Below, piece by piece: positions 61,101 to 64,000 of a stretch of DNA of 64,000 nt. Position 1 is the stretch's first letter, and every line of letters begins with the position of its first letter. A program made the translations under genes and the position numbers. The notes below the pieces were generated by a model. It was not told the origin of the DNA. It searched no databases and saw only the letters and a list, made by a program, of their open reading frames with translations. Where the stretch lies: the NCBI GenBank assembly GCA_022559845.1, contig JAHNEJ010002393.1, positions 156,092 to 220,091 of the forward strand. The letters are read 5' to 3'. This DNA comes from Amorphophallus konjac (lineage: Eukaryota > Streptophyta > Magnoliopsida > Alismatales > Araceae).

Positions 61101-62741
61101 AGGCAGAGGCGGTGGATGGAGTATATGAAGGATTATGACTTCACCCTGTCTTATCAACCGGGCAGGATGAGTGTCGTTGCCGATGCCTTGAGTAGGAAGG
61201 TCGTTGTCAGCACCATGATGATGAGGAAGTGGAGGCTCTGGGAACAGGTGCCAGCCGTGACATTTATGCTTAAGGTTCCCCAGGAGCCGGGGTCAGCTGT
61301 TCTTGCGAGCTTGACTGTTACGCCTGTGATTCGTCGTCAGGTGACAGACGCTCAGCGTGCAGACCCCGAGTTGCCCCGGATTTTGACTTTGGCTGATGTG
61401 GACTTTGGCGAGGATGGAGTTGTGAGATTCCGTGGTAGGCTGTACGTCCCAACCGAGGAGCAGGTGAGGCGTTCGGTGTTACTTGAGGCTCATGGGAGTC
61501 GATACACTGTGCACCCGGGCGCGACGAAGATGTATCGGAACTTGAAGAGACAGTTCTGGTGGCCAGACATGAAGAGAGATATTGCCGAGTATGTGGCCCG
61601 ATGCCTGACCTGTCAGCAGGTGAAGGCGGAGCATCAGCGACCAGGAGGTACTCTTTAGCCCTTGAATGTTCCCGCATAGAAATGGGACCACGTGACCACG
61701 GATTTTATGGTGGGATTGCCGAGGACTCCGAGTGGGCAGGATAGCATTTGGTTGCTGGTGAATAGGCTGACAAAAGTGGCTCAGTTGTTACCGATCAAAG
61801 TCAGCTGGAGCGTGACCAAGTTGGCTCGTCTTTATGTGGAGCGGATCGTTCCTTTGCATGGGATTCCCATTTCCATTGTGTCAGATCGAGATCCGCGTTT
61901 CACTTTTAGATTTTGGAGGAGTTTCCAGCAAGCTCTTGGCACGGAGTTAGCATTTAGCTCAGCGTATCATTCTCAGTCAGATGGTCAGTCAGAGAGGACC
62001 ATTCAGACGTTAGAGGATATGTTGAAATCATGTTGCCTGGAATGGCAAGGGAGTTGGATTCACCATCTGCCATTGGTGGAGTTTGCCTACAACAACGGCT
62101 ATCATTCGAGCATTGGGATGGCTACTTATGATGCGTTGTACGGGCGTCCATGTTGGACTCCACTCGATTGGTCGGAGGCCGGTGAGCGTGTTGTGACGGG
62201 ACCGGAGCTAGTGCAGCATTGCATTGATGTGGTGCACCTGGTCCGTCATAACATGTTGGCGGCGCAGAGTCGGCAGAAGAGCTATGCCGATCGGTGCAGG
62301 CAGCCCCTTAGTTTCGCGGTCGGTGGTCGAGTATTCTTGAGGGTCTCTCCCATGAAGGGAGTGATGCGATTTGGACAGCGTGGGAAGCTGAGTCCCCGCT
62401 ATGTTGGTCCTTTCCTCATCGTGGAGCGCATCGGTGAGGTTGCTTATCGGTTGCAGCTTCCTCCAGAGTTTGCGGCGGTGCATGACGTGTTCCATGTCTC
62501 GATGTTGAGGAAGTATATGCCCGATGTTTCTCATGTGTTAGAGGACTCGATGTGGCCCGAGGTGACTCCCGATCTGTCTCTACCGGAGTTCCCTATCCGT
62601 ATTGAGGATCGACGAGAGCAGCACCTACAGAACAAGGTTATCCCTCTGGTTAAGGTGGTGTGGCAGCGGCACTCTGGCGGTGAGGCTTCTTGGGAGCGTG
62701 AGGATGAGATGCGTCAGCAGTTCCCTTACATGTTCGAGTGA
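58178..62741 (+). pseudogene. gag-pol of element F (chromovirus), main part
   Basis: Continues the gag begun at 11163, in one frame to the TGA at 62739-62741. Domains as in E: gag, CCHC ([14 protein letters not shown]) near 59146, protease DSGA near 59420, reverse transcriptase with FMDD near 60425, RNase H, integrase (HHCC near 61512; D-D-E near 61700, 61885 and 61985) and a C-terminal chromodomain (VKVVWQRHSGG). Nonsense codons: 58356, 58440, 59205, 59208, 59445, 59565, 60624, 61656 and 61677. RNase H has TYHQSL where E has TDHQSL, losing a catalytic Asp. Near 58350 a one-base gain and loss relative to E shifts two codons and creates the first stop. Inactive. Confidence 0.95.
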
Positions 62742-62773
62742 GTATCCTTTTTCTTTTCCCTATGCTTTGTTTT

Positions 62774-62810
62774 AAATTTCGAGGATGAAATTTGTTTAAG
62801 GGGGGAGGGC
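62774..62810 (+). promoter_or_regulatory. Pre-PPT inverted repeat and polypurine tract of F
   Basis: AAATTTCGAGGATGAAATTT followed by AAGGGGGGAGGGC (62798-62810), identical purine tract to E. Confidence 0.85.
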
Positions 62811-64000
62811 TGTAATATCTCGGACCCTTCGGATCCTTCTTTTCGGGTCCCGGATCTATTTTCTCGGAGAGTCCGACTCCGTTCTCTCTCCTCTTCCGGC
62901 AACGACGCGACGTGCCCCTCCGGCTGCAGACGGCGGTGGGCGACGGAGGTGGGCGACGGCGTGGCGACAACGGCGGCGGCGAGGTGATCACGGTGGCATG
63001 CGTGGCTCGTGGGAGGCTCGAGGAAGGACAAACGGTTTTGAGGAACGAAGGTGATCTAGGCGTTTTTGGGCCTCTTTGAGGTAGGGGGACGCATTCCCAT
63101 GCTCATCCCTTCCCTTCCCATGATTTGTAGGGCGTGGAAAGCCGAGAGGGGTGTGATTTCATGCCAGGATGGGAAAACTCTATGTTTGAGGGGTGAGCCG
63201 GATTTCATCGTTTTAATGCGTTTCTAGCTAGATTTTTGGGGTTTCTAGCATGCTGGGAGTTAAGGGATTGATTTTCCTTTTGTTTTTCCTTCACCAGGGG
63301 GTGAATGGGCATGGTTTTTGGGTTTTTCCGTGCTTACTCCGCGAACCGGGCTCTGCCCGTTGTCGCGCTATAGACCAGGGGCGCGATCTTGAGATCGCGC
63401 TACCCTTTGTCGCCGCGTTCATCGGAGAAGACGAAGAGTGGCCATCGGCCTGTCGGCAGACAACCCGCCTGCCCGACCAGGCGCGACTTTTGATGCGCTA
63501 GGCTTCCAGAGCGTTAATGATTAACCCCTATGGGTCTCGAGCGCGTTCATGCCTGAACGCGCTAGGCAAAGAGAGCGCGTTAATAAACGCGCTCTGGGCC
63601 TATGGCGCGTTAAGGCTCCTGGCAGACTCGGGGTTTTTATACATGTGGCAACCTCAGGATGGACCGCCACCCATGTTCTGTTGTACCGGAGTTATGTTCT
63701 ACCGATCCTAACCCCAGGGGCGTGAGTTCCTATCCCTGTGCTGACTGGCGGTCCGACTGATGCTGGGCATCATGTGGGAGCCGTACGTGGGTGTCAGGGG
63801 GAGCCCCAGGGAGTGAGGTGGATCCGGCCGAGGTCACCGTGAGTCGGTGTTGGTACGGAGAGTTGTCCGTGTACCTTGTCCGGTTTCTACGTTGCTTTCC
63901 GTTGACTAGAGAGTCTACTCCTCAGTGACCCTCCACTAGTCGTAGCCTTCCGACACGAGAGTGGTCCCACCAGGGAGTGGTGGCGAGGCTACCCTGAGAG
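62811..64000 (+). repeat. 3' LTR of element F, right end outside window
   Basis: Starts TGTAATATCT. After about 72 bp it jumps to the sequence equivalent to 9104 of the 5' LTR, a deletion of about 363 bp that removes the TATA region. It has about 50 bp near 63250-63300 missing from the 5' LTR. The CGCGCTA hairpin cluster is at 63361-63615. Confidence 0.9.
63361..63615. repeat. CGCGCTA hairpin cluster in 3' LTR of F
   Basis: Counterpart of 9495-9770; arms such as TCGCGCTATAG, GCGCGATCTTGAGATCGCGC and GCGCGTTAATAAACGCGC. Confidence 0.75.

Larger units (their letters stand above)
8669..64000 (+). mobile_element. Element F: Tekay/Del-like chromovirus, carrying C, D and E
   Basis: F begins with its 5' LTR at 8669 inside B gag. 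Its own gag is split at 11266/58173 by C, and gag-pol resumes at 58178 and ends at 62741. The PPT is at 62798 and the 3' LTR from 62811 runs off the window. Without C, the visible part of F is about 8.4 kb. The left TSD copy would be GCTCG (8664-8668); the right copy is outside. The frame carries nine nonsense codons and an altered RNase H residue, so it is inactive. Confidence 0.9.

Overview
The window is nuclear DNA of a seed plant, most likely an angiosperm. It consists entirely of nested LTR retrotransposons, and I see no host gene, rRNA, tRNA or organelle sequence. The evidence is TG...CA-bounded LTRs, 5-bp target-site duplications (TSDs), tRNA primer-binding sites (PBS), polypurine tracts (PPT), plant Ty3/gypsy polyproteins (chromovirus Tekay/Del-like and Tat/Ogre-like) and intron-containing plant mobile domain (PMD) genes.

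Layout, outermost to innermost. B (Tekay-like, + strand) supplies an LTR tail at 6354-8131 and a gag start at 8294-8668. Its LTR was hit by H (another Tekay-like LTR, tail at 5648-6353), and H was hit by A (Tat-type non-autonomous element, - strand, 1-5647). B gag was hit at 8668 by F (Tekay-like, + strand, 5' LTR 8669-11000, 3' LTR from 62811 to beyond the window). F gag was hit by C (Tat-type non-autonomous, - strand, 11267-58172, TSD GTAGC). The interior of C was hit by E (Tekay-like, + strand, 16889-26527, TSD ACTAA). The right LTR of C was hit by D (Tat/Ogre-type autonomous, - strand, 31561-57433, 25.9 kb, TSD GACGT). The left LTR of C (11267-12676) still carries the uninterrupted target site of D.

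How the parts work together. D is the only element with open gag-protease and reverse transcriptase/RNase H/integrase frames and near-identical LTRs. A and C lack a recognisable capsid, and C has no pol in its interior, but they share with D the PBS, a conserved leader, the PPT style and a conserved block near the 3' LTR. They look like elements mobilised in trans by D-type relatives. E and F have one continuous gag-pol frame punctured by nonsense codons, mostly CAG-to-TAG.

Between pol and the 3' LTR, D carries four antisense (+ strand) genes with TATA boxes, GT-AG introns (all phase 0) and, for two of them, AATAAA signals. One is a PMD/DUF7745-like gene and three are PMD-type coiled-coil genes: one intact, one with a nonsense codon, one lacking the PMD core. 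C carries a decayed copy.

The most unusual signal is a set of family-specific short palindromes. Within one element the same core recurs in LTRs, upstream of the antisense PMD gene and in its first intron. The core differs between families (GGCGTCCAGG in D, CGCGCTAT in C), and the Tekay-like E and F carry a core close to that of C. This would fit a PMD-linked recognition or anti-silencing system, which is an inference.
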